Below, piece by piece: positions 1-10,739 of a stretch of DNA of 64,000 nucleotides. Each line of letters starts with the position of its first letter. The stretch's first letter is position 1. The notes beneath the pieces are model-generated. The model was not told where the DNA came from and did not search any database. It worked only from the letters and a program-made list of their open reading frames with translations. The position numbers and the translations under genes are program-made. Source of the stretch: Adiantum capillus-veneris (Eukaryota > Streptophyta > Polypodiopsida > Polypodiales > Pteridaceae); assembly GCA_014529385.2 (NCBI GenBank), contig CM043966.1, forward strand, positions 87,078,087-87,142,086, written 5' to 3'.

Positions 1-319
1 ACAAGCGTCAAAATTGGCCCTACTCAAGACACTTGGAGCATCAACCTTGTAAGAAATCCACCTTTTCTTACCTCTTAAGAGTTTTTCTTCCTTATTTGTA
101 TCCTACATGGATACTCCCATTGTAAATATTCAATTCCATTTGTAAATTGATACTAACTCTACTAACACTAACCCACTATGAAAAGTCCTATCACCTCCAT
201 TTCTCTCCTCTCTCTTTCCCCACCAACTTCTTGATAATTCCAAGCAAAAGAAATTAGATAAATTGTTGAAAATCTAACCCAACCATGGTTAGAGGAGTAA
301 CCCTAGCCTTCAAAATTGC

Positions 320-326
320 TATAAAA
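320..326 (+). promoter_or_regulatory. TATA box of family A LTR 1
   Basis: TATAAAA in a conserved context in all three LTRs. It lies about 1.0 kb before the LTR end, which implies a long transcribed LTR part that includes the CT tract. The role is inferred from motif and position. Confidence 0.55.
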
Positions 327-988
327 GGAGGGTGTAGCTAGCATAAAAGGGGGGAGCCATAAGCAAGAGCACTATGCTATAGCTTGAGAAGCCAAGCTCA
401 ACCTCTCTAGAAGGAGCTCTTGAGTGGAAGCTCATTGTCTTATGCATGTGCATGTGTTGTAATAGGGGATTAGCAAGGGAAATCTATGCCATTGTAAGAG
501 AGAGAGTGATCATTCAATTGAGAGTAGGAAATCTATCATTTCTCCTACTAGTGTAAGCCCAACATTCGCTGAATCAAGGAGGGTGGATTTGGACTAAGCT
601 TGGATACTTTGTCTCCCTTCCAACGTGAAGTAATGGACAACAATGATGTGTAAGTGTCTTGGTGTTTTTTTTTGTTAAGTTCTTGATAGCTTGTCTCTGG
701 TGTTGTCATCAATCTAGCCATAAATCCCACATACTGTAAGAGGGCGACAGGGTGGAGAGGACTCCCCTGGCCTTAAGACAGTGATTGGGGTGGCTTTTCT
801 TGTGATGTGTTGTGGTGAAATTTACGCAAGCTATGTTGAACAAGTACAAATCTCACTTTGATTTGTCATGACAGATTTGTAAGAAGGTATTAATGCAACA
901 AGCACCCCCTCCCCCTTTCTCTCTCTTTCTTAAATATATAGTTGTGTTTGCTTGATCATTGCCGATACGTTTCAAAGCAGCCCGAGCA

Positions 989-991
<3 letters not shown>

Positions 992-1061
<70 letters not shown>
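992..1061 (+). repeat. (CT)n microsatellite in LTR 1
   Basis: About 70 bp of uninterrupted CT in the part of the LTR expected to be transcribed. Its length differs among the three LTRs, while the flanks are almost unchanged. Confidence 0.95.
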
Positions 1062-1064
<3 letters not shown>

Positions 1065-1327
1065 TTTTAGTGTGTGAGAGTATTCCATTGGTGTTAGGGT
1101 TAGTGTAAATTCCTTGCTTGTTTGTGGGTTGCTCTAACGATTCTCCTCTTTTGCGTCCTAGTTCGCTCTTAAACTAGGTGGTGCCCCTTGTGTAGTTGGG
1201 ATTTGGCGGTGGGTTTGTTGTTTTGGTTTGTGTTGTGTTGTGCCCCAGCCCCATTGAGCAGCACGGGAGCCTTGAAGGGTGTCTAGACGCCACTCTTCTT
1301 GTTGCTCGCCCCGGACCGCCTCAATTT

Positions 1328-1345
1328 TGGTGCCCCCACTGAGGA
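1328..1345 (+). other. Primer-binding site, family A copy 1
   Basis: TGGTGCCCCCACTGAGGA begins four bases after the CA that closes the LTR, the expected place for a tRNA primer site. It implies a tRNA ending in GGCACCA. The tRNA was not identified with confidence; a diverged Arg or Asp type is possible. Confidence 0.7.
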
Positions 1346-1398
1346 CGGCTTGTGTATTTTTGTGTAGAATCAACCTTTAGCATAGTCAAGTAGTTTGC

Positions 1399-1611
1399 AT
1401 GAATCACGAAGCTTTGTATGATCCCTTCATTCCCATTGCAAGGCAAAAGGTACACATAATTGTTAGTACTAAGTTGCAATTTCAACGTGTCATTCGTAGA
1501 ATTTTAGGTCCTCTTAGGTTGGCCGAGATAAACGCTTCAGTAAATCCTTTTATTTTGCCTCTCATTAGGTACGACCTTAGTTTGGACGTCTATATTTTTG
1601 TTTTGTTGTAA
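1399..1611 (+). CDS. Family A leader ORF a (70 aa, unknown function), copy 1
   Basis: An ATG-initiated frame of 70 codons between the primer-binding site and gag. I do not recognise the protein. Its C-terminal 46 residues align without gaps to the next ORF (a') with 22 identities by my count, including EI-AS-NP-ILPLI and DV. The two are therefore an ancient tandem duplication that kept its protein pattern. A strong donor-like GTAAGC at 1608 sits at its last codon. Splicing from there to an acceptor at 1960 would keep the frame into ORF b. Ogre elements also carry an extra ORF upstream of gag, so the position has precedent. Confidence 0.6.
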   Translation: MNHEALYDPFIPIARQKVHIIVSTKLQFQRVIRRILGPLRLAEINASVNPFILPLIRYDLSLDVYIFVLL

Positions 1612-1960
1612 GCATTAGGACATGCATAGGCCATGGATAATGGCCCAGGAATAGAGGTTTTTCCCTTTCATTTTACTCCACACATTAAAATAAATGTTGC
1701 AATTAGTAGAAAGATCCATTTTCAACAACGAATGGTGTTCATGTTTGGTGCCCAAAGAGCAGGAGAAATTCTTGCATCACCAAACCCTGTCATTCTACCT
1801 CTCATCAACTACCACACTTCTTTTGATGTACATGTGTTCATTTTATTTTAAAATGAAGTGCAGCCCGGCAAAGTAGTGTGTATGTTTGTTTTTTCTTTGT
1901 CCAAGTTGTTACAAGAAACAAGAAAACGATCATTTGTTCTAACTGGGAATGTGTGTGCAG
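1608..1960 (+). other. Candidate intron 1 of leader transcript, copy 1
   Basis: Donor GTAAGC, branch-like CTAAC at about 1940, acceptor TGTGTGCAG ending at 1960. The flanking exon phases match (2+1), so ORF a would read into ORF b in frame. The ORF a' lies wholly inside this intron. Inferred from motifs only. Confidence 0.45.
1633..1851 (+). CDS. Family A leader ORF a' (72 aa, duplicate of a), copy 1
   Basis: An ATG-initiated frame whose last 46 residues match ORF a (K-FQ, G--R--EI-AS-NP-ILPLI-Y, S-DV--F-L). The function is unknown. At the place where ORF a has its GTAAGC donor, this copy reads TTTAAA, so the donor appears lost or never formed. It could be a separate small protein, an alternative first exon, or a dead duplicate exon. 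Confidence 0.5.
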   Translation: MDNGPGIEVFPFHFTPHIKINVAISRKIHFQQRMVFMFGAQRAGEILASPNPVILPLINYHTSFDVHVFILF

Positions 1961-2432
1961 TGAAAGTTCAATCCTTAGAGATCTAGCTCTATTACCAATT
2001 GAGTTGCAAGAGCAAGTAGTAAGGCGTCTCCCTCATAACAAGAGGGTGGTGAAGTTAAGACGGAAGGTCCTACGCGTTGATTCCATTTTCCTCTTGTTGT
2101 TGGGCACTAAGGAAGACCGCGCATTCATCCAACTAGTGTGTGCCCTAAGATTGGTAAATAGAGTGAAATTTGGCGTTTGGCGAGTGCATTTCACCATTGA
2201 GGAAGACTCTTCAGGAAACTTGCGGCCAAAGTTCATGCTTCATAGACTCACATTTGGTGAATTTTTCCCTCATTTGCATCTTATTAATAGTCTTCCTTTC
2301 GCTTTCAACAAAGGAGATAGGGAGCTATTCAGAGCTTGTCTTAATAAAGAGAGCATAGAGAAGATTGCAAATTTGTATAAATTCTCATCCTTCTCTACTT
2401 TCTATGACACTTTGTTCATAGAGACATTGTAA
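1878..2432 (+). CDS. Family A leader ORF b (open frame without ATG), copy 1
   Basis: A 184-codon open frame with no ATG before its conserved region; the frame opens at a GTG. The first later ATG lies past the middle, so the frame is probably an internal exon entered at the acceptor at 1960. Recognisable blocks are VVRRLPH, FIQ--CAL, F--W-V, RL-F-EF-P and LINSLPF-F. All recur in ORF b', so the two are tandem duplicates. The segment before RRLPH slightly resembles an F-box, but the match is too weak to assign. A donor GTAAAT at 2429 falls at the last codon. Confidence 0.6.
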   Translation: MYVCFFFVQVVTRNKKTIICSNWECVCSESSILRDLALLPIELQEQVVRRLPHNKRVVKLRRKVLRVDSIFLLLLGTKEDRAFIQLVCALRLVNRVKFGVWRVHFTIEEDSSGNLRPKFMLHRLTFGEFFPHLHLINSLPFAFNKGDRELFRACLNKESIEKIANLYKFSSFSTFYDTLFIETL

Positions 2433-2486
2433 ATCTCTTTATGCTTTTGAATGATTTAACCATAATCCTAAGGAGTTTTTGTCCAG
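2429..2486 (+). other. Candidate intron 2 of leader transcript, copy 1
   Basis: A 58-bp AT-rich stretch from GTAAAT to TTTTTGTCCAG. Exon phases match (2+1), so ORF b would read directly into ORF b'. It is short for a plant intron but has a pyrimidine-rich acceptor and an upstream TTTAACC branch-like motif. No transcript evidence is available here. Confidence 0.45.
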
Positions 2487-2937
2487 GAATTTTGTAGCAC
2501 AAGTGGAGTCTTTAAATCTTGCAAACTTGATTGGACTTGATGAGGATGTTCTTTATGAAATTGTGAGAAGGTTGCCTCACTCCGACTGTGTGGAACTCGA
2601 AGGAAAGGAGCTCCTAGTCAATTGCTACTTTCTCACGGCCTTCGACGAGCATGAAGATCTAGTTTTTATACAAACCGCTTGTGCATTGGGAATTGTAGAG
2701 CAAGTGCAATTTATCACTTGGGACGTGGTTGCTCTTTTGGATCCAGAAAAGGAAGTTCTAGAGATTTCTGTTTATCGCCTTAGCTTTGAAGAATTTCAAC
2801 CCTTCTTAGAGCTCATCAATAGTCTACCCTTTTGTTTTGATCAAACAAATCGAGACCTTATTGAAGCTTGGATAGCTGAAGAACAAAACCTAGAGTGGTA
2901 TTTTCTCACTTCTTCATTTGCAGGCGAGTGGTTCTAG
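2479..2937 (+). CDS. Family A leader ORF b' (open frame without ATG), copy 1
   Basis: An open frame of about 150 codons containing no ATG at all; it opens at TTG. This makes independent translation unlikely and favours entry by splicing at 2486. It shares with ORF b the blocks IVRRLPH, FIQ--CAL--V--V-F--W-V, RL-F-EF-P-L-LINSLPF-F and R-L. It ends 49 bp before the gag ATG. The function is unknown. It is identical in copy 2, which reflects recency rather than selection. The divergence between b and b' with retained motifs is the better sign that the protein mattered. Confidence 0.6.
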   Translation: MSRNFVAQVESLNLANLIGLDEDVLYEIVRRLPHSDCVELEGKELLVNCYFLTAFDEHEDLVFIQTACALGIVEQVQFITWDVVALLDPEKEVLEISVYRLSFEEFQPFLELINSLPFCFDQTNRDLIEAWIAEEQNLEWYFLTSSFAGEWF

Positions 2938-2986
2938 ATCTCTATTGTATCCCTTATTGTAACTCGTGTTGTAATCTTTCATAATA

Positions 2987-5299
2987 ATGGAGAGCCAACG
3001 CCAAATGTCTGGATATCCTCTTTTCTTTGGAGAGCCTGGAGAGGATGCAGAATTATTTTTAGCAAATTTCAAGATGTCTTGCCGTATCAAGAGGATAGTA
3101 ACCGATCAAGAACGTGTAGAAATGTTTGAGGTGGTCCTTAGGAAAGATGCTAGTACTTGGTTTGACTCTTTGCCTGAGGAAGTTAAGGGGAATTACACAG
3201 AAGTTTTAAATCGTTTTAAGAGATACTTCTTTGATCCCCAAAACACTCAGAAACTATGGCAAGACATTGTTTCTCATAAGCAAAAAGACTTAGATGACTA
3301 CTACTTGTACAAGCAAGAGTTTCTACGTCTTTGGGCTCTATGGATACGAAATGTTGCTAACCCTGGTGATGGTGCAGAATTTTTAAAGAAGGAGAGGTTC
3401 ATAGCCGGACTCTTTCCTGACCTTAAGGTAAAAGTTGAGGCGGGTGCACCTGCTACTTTTGATGCAGCTGAAACTAGGGCTGCTGAGAAGTATAGGAAAC
3501 TCAAGTGCTTAAGGGGAGAGGTTCCAATAGAAGGTCTTAGACCCAAAGGTAAGTCACAAGCATCAACATCGAGGGAGCTTCCTGAGGTAACGGCGGAAGT
3601 AATTGAGAAGTTAAACGAATCTTTAAGCAGCCTGTCAATTCACCTTGCACAAGCTGTAGGTCCAAAGGGACAAGCAAAGAAGTCTGAAGAGCAAGATCCA
3701 CGACCTAGGAGAGTCTTGCAATTTTGGAATTGTGGAGAGTCTGGACATGGGATGTATAATTGTCCTTGGCCCCGTGGGGAGCCAGGGAGGCCTAACTTGA
3801 ATTACCCAGTGATGAATGCAGGTGAAGGAACTGGTCAACAACCAAGGCTTCTACAAAGGCCAAATGGACCAAGACCACCTCCACAAGGGGTAGAAGGAGT
3901 TCCACCTTTGCCAGATCCAAATGTGCATGTGGTAGAGGTGACAAATTCAAATAAGGTTGACATGGAAGCCAATGGAATTAAGCGTGGCCGAGGAAAAGGT
4001 AAAGAGAAAGAAGGAGTCACATCACAGAGTGACCATGGACAAGGCAAGAAGGCAAAGGGAACCAAGGAAACCAAGAGGACTCGACGTCGTATCAACCTCC
4101 AAGACTTCCCTCTTGGACATGGTATGGCTCCGTACAACTTGTTGGAAGACATGAGAGGTAAGGGTCCTGATATTTCATGGCCTCAATTTCTTGCATTATG
4201 TCCACAAGTTAGGAGGGATTTAACAAGGGCAGTTAGCACTAGGAGAAAGGTAAAAGAGAGTGTGCCTGTTGTAAAAATTGCACAAGCTGAAATGAATGAG
4301 GACATTACACCGGTGCTAGACTGTTACATCAAAGGGAGATTGGTTAGGAAAGGTCTAGTGGATGGGGGTGCACAAATTTGCATCATGACAGAGGGACTCA
4401 TGCAAAAACTAGGCATGCACATCCATGAGACACCTGAAATTAGGGTCAAGATGGCAAACAATAGCAAGGCTAGGTGCGTAGGCATTTGTAAAAATGTTTT
4501 TGTGGAGGCCTTTGGCATTAAGAAGGCAGTGGATTTCTATGTCATGTCTACCAAGGGAAATGGTTACCCATTTATCCTAGGAAGACCATGGCTAATGAAA
4601 ATGCGAGCTTTGCAGGATTGGGAGAGTGGAAAGCTAATTTGCAGGAATGACAATCACAAGAAGGTTGTCTTTGACATGAAGGAGCAACGCCAAGAGGAGC
4701 TCCATGAAGAATCATCTCAAAGTGAGACGGAAGAAGGTTGGACCGATAGCACTTCAGAAGAAGAAAGTAGCGGCAGCATTACTGAAGAGGAGTCTTCCAT
4801 CGAAGTCATGGGGGTAAGGTTTAAGCCAAGCAACCAAGAGACCTCTTGTCAAGGCTTGGAGGAGGTAGGTCCTCAAGAGAACGAAGGTGATCAAGATGAA
4901 GGGATGCTGGAAGGTATGCTATCAACAACACTTACAAAGAATGAAAGAGAGGAGTTCAAATGTGTGCTAAGGAAGTTTCCTAGGCTTTTTGCTAAAGACT
5001 ACACCGATGTGCGTGGAGTAGATGCTGTTCAACACAAAATTGAGTTGAAGCCAGAGGCCACACCTAAGGCTCAGAAGCTACGAAGGCTAGGAGTCATCAA
5101 GGAGCAGGCTTTACTCAAGGAGGTAAGAAAGCTTCTAGCAGCAGGTTCATTTATCCAGTGGAGAATTCAGAGTGGGTCTCTCCTGTTGTTGTCACTCCTA
5201 AGAAGAACGGCAAGTGGAGGGTGTGTGTGGATTACCGTCCCCTCAATGAGGCAACAAAGAGAGATCACTTTCCCCTCCCATTCCAGGATGAGATACTAA
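2987..5299 (+). pseudogene. Family A copy 1 gag-protease and start of RT (frameshifted)
   Basis: The ATG follows an AT-rich leader. The frame encodes gag (about residues 1-200), a degenerate zinc knuckle (FWNC-GH-C near residue 249), an acidic spacer and a protease with active-site DGGA near residue 458. The true frame ends at a single-G deletion at 5144-5145, where copy 2 has three Gs; the roughly 50 codons after it are out-of-frame junk. Otherwise it is nearly identical to copy 2. One base therefore separates this copy from a full polyprotein. Confidence 0.92.
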
Positions 5300-8265
5300 A
5301 TGAGGTAGCTGGTCATGAGAAGTACACTGTGTGCGATGGTTACTCAGGTTACTTTCAAATAGGGATTGCACTGGAGGATCAATTGAAAACAACCTTTATC
5401 ACTCCTTGGGGTTGTTATGCTTTTAGAGTCATGCCATTTGGTCTGACAAATGCTCCTGCAACATTCCAACGTTTCATGAATATGGTGTTTCAAGCATTCT
5501 TTGGAAAGTCAATTAGGGTGTTCATTGATGATTTCTGTATTTATAGCTCAAAATCATTGCATCTACAAAGGGTAGAAGAAGGTTTAAAGAAGCTCTACGA
5601 CATGGGAGGTCAACTCAACCCCGACAAGTGCCATATAGGTGAGGATGAAGTAATCTTGCTTGGTCATAAAGTTTCTTACAAAGGCATTGAAGTGGATCCT
5701 TCGAAGGCAAAGGCTCTTATTGAGCTACCATCACCCAAGAGTCTTAAGGAGGTCATCTCATTCATTCAAAAGGTGAAGTATATGTCACGCTTCATTCACT
5801 TAGCCTCGGAGTTACTTCACCCTTTGCAAAAGTTGACACAACAAGTAGAATTTGCATGGTCTGATGAGCTTGAAGAGTACTTTTGTAACATTAAAGTCAT
5901 TTTGTCAGAGCTACCAACACTCATGCCTCCTTGTTGGGAGTACACATTCTTTGTTAGCTCTAGTGCTGGGAAAGAAACAATTGGTGCTGTGTTGCTACAA
6001 CAAGATCCCCACAGTACAAGGATGCGACCCATCTACTTTGCTAGTAGGGTCATGAATGCTTTGGAGAGAGACTACACAGAAGCAGAACTCATGATGCTTT
6101 CTCTCATGTTTGCGGTGAGAAAGTTTAGATCCTACCTGCTACCAAAACCTTTTGTAATTCTCACTGCAGAAAATTTGTTCCCTTGGGTGTCATCTCAAAT
6201 GAATCTTAGTACTAGGATCTCAAAGTGGATTATGGAGTTGCAAGAGTTTCAATACTCTTTCAAGGTAGAAGATAGTGTGCGTGCACAATTGGCAGGGATT
6301 CTCACTTATAGGGTGCACGAAAAGGAGATTAAGGTGCCTGAAGTAAAGACCCTACCATTGCCACCACCAAAAAGTATTCCTAATGCTTTTACTTTGTTCT
6401 TTGATGGAGCTTTTCGTCGAGCCACAGGAAAAGCAGGGGGAGGGCTAGTGTTGCTCAACCCAAGTGGAGAGGTGGTCATGAAAGAGAAGTTCAATCTACC
6501 AAGTTCAGCTAGCAACAATGAAGCAGAATATGACACTCTACTTCATGGTTTGAAGATGTGCATTGGCCAAGGGATACAACGCCTCATGGTAAAGGGAGAT
6601 GCACTTCTCATTGTTAAACAGATTTTAGGCATTTGGGCATGCAAGAATGAGAGCTTACGGACAAAAGTTCATGCCATTCGTAGATTGTTTAATCAATTTG
6701 AAGAAGTGCAACTATATCATATTCCTAGGAAACAGAATGAAGATGCTGATTTACTTGCACAACAAGCCGTTGCATGTGTAAAGAAAGAAGTGCAGGTCAT
6801 CATGGTGGCGGCTGCTGTGAAGCAACCGAGGTACCAGGGATTGGAGTCATTGGCTCCCATCATTGGCTACATTTTGGAGGGTGAGTTTCCACCAGACTTC
6901 ACAAAAGCTCAGAAGAGGAGACTCATGAAGAAGGCAAGCGTATATCTCTTCCTAGAAGGCTCCCTCTATCAAAGAGGGAAGGATCAAGTGTGCAGACGAG
7001 TACCAACTATCAAGGAAATTCCAGCCATTCTAAAAGGTTTGCATGAAGAGGCATGTGGTGGTCATTTTGCGCAAGAATTAACTGTGAAGAAGATTTTGCT
7101 TTCGGGGTATGTTTGGCCAAGTTTGCATGTGGATGTTCAACATTGGTGTAAAAGCTGTCACACTTGTCAGATAAATGGAAATAGAAGGTTGGTGCATGGC
7201 CCGAGGCAAATAGTGCTTGCAAATGGACCCTTTGAAAAGTGGGGCATTGATGCTATGGGTCCTCTGCCTAGGACAAAAAATGGTAAACTCTACATTCTAG
7301 TGGCTGTAGACTATATGACTAGGTGGGTGGAAGCACAAAGTGTGGCAAAGGTAAATGAGAAGACAGTAAGCAAATTCGTCTACACTCACATTTGTTGTAG
7401 ATTTGGCACACCTTTGGAGATTGTTTCTGATAATGGTCCAGGGTTTAGAAAAGGATTGCTCACAGAAGTTTGTGAAGAGCTTCACATTCTACATCGTCAT
7501 AGCACACCATACTACCCACAGTCAAATGGTTTGGTGGAGAAGGCTAATGGTGTCATTGCAGGAATCATTAGAAAGATGGTGCAAAACAAGACAAAATTAT
7601 GGGATGACTTCTTGGATGGTGCCTTGTGGGCGTATCGAACCACATATAGGGAAGCCACGGAGTTCACACCATTTCACTTGGTCTATGGTCAAGAGGCTTT
7701 ACAGCCAATTGAGCTAAACATTCCAACAATGCGACTTCATGGCAAATCAGCACAAGATGATCAAGAGGTATGGATGGATCGACTTCTTACGTTAGTGGAG
7801 CTTGAGTGGAAAAGAGAAGCAGCATACGAGTGCTACAAGAGGAAAGCCACACAAGCGAAAGAAACGCACGACAAGAAACTGAAGGACAAAGGCATCAAGG
7901 AAGGAGAGCTTGTGCTAAGGTATGACAATCGACTTGACAATCGTTTTGATGCCAAGTTTGAAACTAGATGGCAAGGGCCATACATAGTCAAGAAGGCTTT
8001 CAATTCTAGCTACTATCAGCTTATGGACTTGAATGGTAAAGAGCTCTCCAGGAAGGTAAACGGGTATCGCTTGAAGCCCTATTTGAGTCGCCTTCTACCA
8101 AAGGATCTACCAAAGATCTGTCCAAAGGCCGCTGTCTCATGTAAGTATTGTTACATGAAGCATGAGTGTAACTCCGGCCAAAATTCTGAGGGGCCAAACA
8201 ATGAAGATCTCGTCAAGGACTCTGAAGCACTCTCTTTGGAAAAGATGCTCTATGATGGTACATGA
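5146..8265 (+). pseudogene. Family A copy 1 RT-RNaseH-integrase (downstream of frameshift)
   Basis: This continues copy 1 pol in the shifted frame. RT motifs are VDYRPLNEATKRDHFPLPF, MPFGLTNAPATFQRFM and the catalytic FIDD. A first RNase H lacks its usual first aspartate (SSSAGKETIGAVL). A second, archaeal-type RNase H has FFDGA, NNEAEYD and KGDA. Integrase has HHCC zinc binding (HEEACGGHF, CKSCHTC) and the D-D-E core (GIDAMG, SDNGPG, GLVEKANG), ending in a GPY/F-like module. Copy 1 keeps Gly after the first catalytic Asp (AMG), where copy 2 has Asp. Stop at 8263-8265. Confidence 0.92.
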
Positions 8266-8280
8266 ATATACCATCATCCA

Positions 8281-8289
8281 GGGGGAGGG
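8281..8289 (+). other. Polypurine tract, family A copy 1
   Basis: GGGGGAGGG five bases before the TG that opens LTR 2. This is the plus-strand primer position for reverse transcription. Confidence 0.8.
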
Positions 8290-9997
8290 CTAATGATAGC
8301 TGTTTTTTCGGCTCTTTGTAATTGCCACAGTGAGTTACCTCACCCTACCAAAATCACCCAAACACTGTGGCTATCCCTACCATTTCACTGTACATAGGCG
8401 TGCGTGAGTCACGGGACTTTTCCCATATCTTCTTAAAAACCCTCAGCTAGCTAGTCACTGGGCTAGGTGAGCCAAAAAAAATAAAAAAATAAAAAAAATA
8501 AAAGTATATTATGGCTTCTTTGTGTGTAAATATTTCATTGTATATATGGCCTAAATATAGGGATTTTTAATAATTATTTTGGTATTTTATTTAAATATTT
8601 CTACTTAGGTGTGTGTTTTATTAAACCTATGTACACCTTCTTTCATCCTCTTACACCATAATTATATTTTTTTTTTTTGCCAATATGTACATACTCTAAC
8701 CTCATATTTTTCCTTTATACAAATCACTCCCACATTTTCACCCTCACCCTCGTGAAAACAAAAAATTGATTTCTACTCATTGGTTACTTTTATTATATTA
8801 TTTACTTGCATACCTTTTTCTCTTTCACCCAAAATAATTCAAGGAGGGACCATATCATATGATTCCAATATCTTTCCATATCCATAACTCCTCCATATTT
8901 TTATTATTATTTTTACTCATTATTCTAACACCATGTGCTCATTGAGCTAAAGTCCATGAATAGTCCATACACTAGTCCCACCATGTATATATTTCTTATT
9001 TCACCAATAATCCTCCTCCATGCATGGGTCAAGGGCAACTTGAATGCTTTGTATTATAATATGACAAAGGAGGGGCTCACTCTTGGATGCATTGTACAAA
9101 TTCAACAAAGGAGGGGACCACTAAAAGACTTTTGCAGGCATAAAAAACAGGCTTTTTGGTGAGAATTTTGGCACCTATCTCCACTCCGAATTTGGAGCGG
9201 TGGTCAAAGAGAAAATGTAACCCACGCTCTGAATAATCACCCCAAATTTTTTCATGATTTTTGGAGCTACCAGCTGTGAGCTATGATTTTTTTAGTGGAC
9301 CCCAGTTTTCCCATGCTATGCAGCCACACTCTCTCTTCCACTTTATCATTTTCCTCTTTCACACACACTTCTCCACTCATCATCCCCATCTCTCTCACCA
9401 CTCCTCTCTGCACACTACTCACCTTCTCCTCAACCTTGAAGAATAAGAGAAACCATGGTGAACTCATACCTCCCACACACAATTCCATTCCAAAATTGAC
9501 CACCTAGTCTCATTTTTCCTCCTCCAAATTACCCATATCTATCAAAAAACCACAAAATTCAGCCTCTTCTCTTAAAAGATAGCATCATGGTGGTTGATTA
9601 CTCAGCTTCAATTACCTTGTCTCTCAAGGAAGGTCAAGAGTGGAGAAAAAATGTACCGTCAAAGCTAGTGGACCGTCAACAAGCGTCAAAATTGGCCCTA
9701 CTCAAGACACTTGGAGCATCAACCTTGTAAGAAATCCACCTTTTCTTACCTCTTAAGAGTTTTTCTTCCTTATTTGTATCCTACATGGATACTCCCATTG
9801 TAAATATTCAATTCCATTTGTAAATTGATACTAACTCTACTAACACTAACCCACTATGAAAAGTCCTATCACCTCCATTTCTCTCCTCTCTCTTTCCCCA
9901 CCAACTTCTTGATAATTCCAAGCAAAAGAAATTAGATAAATTGTTGAAAATCTAACCCAACCATGGTTAGAGGAGTAACCCTAGCCTTCAAAATTGC

Positions 9998-10004
9998 TAT
10001 AAAA
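9998..10004 (+). promoter_or_regulatory. TATA box of family A LTR 2
   Basis: TATAAAA at the same relative place as 320 and 19675. This would be the promoter driving copy 2. Confidence 0.55.
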
Positions 10005-10663
10005 GGAGGGTGTAGCTAGCATAAAAGGGGGAGCCATAAGCAAGAGCACTATGCTATAGCTTGAGAAGCCAAGCTCAACCTCTCTAGAAGGAGCTCTTGA
10101 GTGGAAGCTCATTGTCTTATGCATGTGCATGTGTTGTAATAGGGGATTAGCAAGGGAAATCTATGCCATTGTAAGAGAGAGAGTGATCATTCAATTGAGA
10201 GTAGGAAATCTATCATTTCTCCTACTAGTGTAAGCCCAACATTCGCTGAATCAAGGAGGGTGGATTTGGACTAAGCTTGGATACTTTGTCTCCCTTCCAA
10301 CGTGAAGTAATGGACAACAATGATGTGTAAGTGTCTTAGTGTTTTTTTATGTTAAGTTCTTGTTAGCTTGTCTCTGGTGTTGTCATCAATCTAGCCATAA
10401 ATCCCACATACTGTAAGAGGGCGACAGGGTGGAGAGGACTCCCCTGGCCTTAAGACAGTGATTGGGGTGGCTTTTCTTGTGATGTGTTGTGGTGAAATTT
10501 ACGCAAGCTATGTTGAACAAGTACAAATCTCACTTTGATTTGTCATGACAGATTTGTAAGAAGGTATTAATGCAACAAGCACCCCCTCCCCCTTTCTCTC
10601 TCTTTCTTAAATATATAGTTGTGTTTGCTTGATCATTGCCGATACGTTTCAAAGCAGCCCGAG

Positions 10664-10664
<1 letters not shown>

Positions 10665-10736
<72 letters not shown>
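10665..10736 (+). repeat. (CT)n microsatellite in LTR 2
   Basis: About 72 bp of CT. It follows GAGCA directly, whereas LTR 1 and LTR 3 have an interrupting AT before the tract. Confidence 0.95.

Positions 10737-10739
<3 letters not shown>

Larger units (their letters stand above)
1..1323 (+). repeat. Family A LTR 1, 3' half (cut by window edge)
   Basis: Matches the last half of the complete LTRs; base 1 corresponds to 9679 and 19356. It contains a TATA box, a long CT tract and the LTR terminus ending in CA at 1323. A primer-binding site follows two bases later. The differences from LTR 2 are mostly homopolymer and CT-tract length. Confidence 0.93.

Noticed and set aside
1990-2080. F-box-like pattern in leader ORF b (LP-EL---VVRRLP)
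   Set aside because: Only the first dozen positions resemble an F-box; the downstream residues do not fit, so no function was assigned.
8935-9162. 75-codon ORF in the family A LTR, also at 18611 and as a minus-strand copy in the solo LTR at 47078
   Set aside because: It lies in non-coding LTR sequence upstream of the TATA box, has no domain features, and is repeated because the LTR is repeated.
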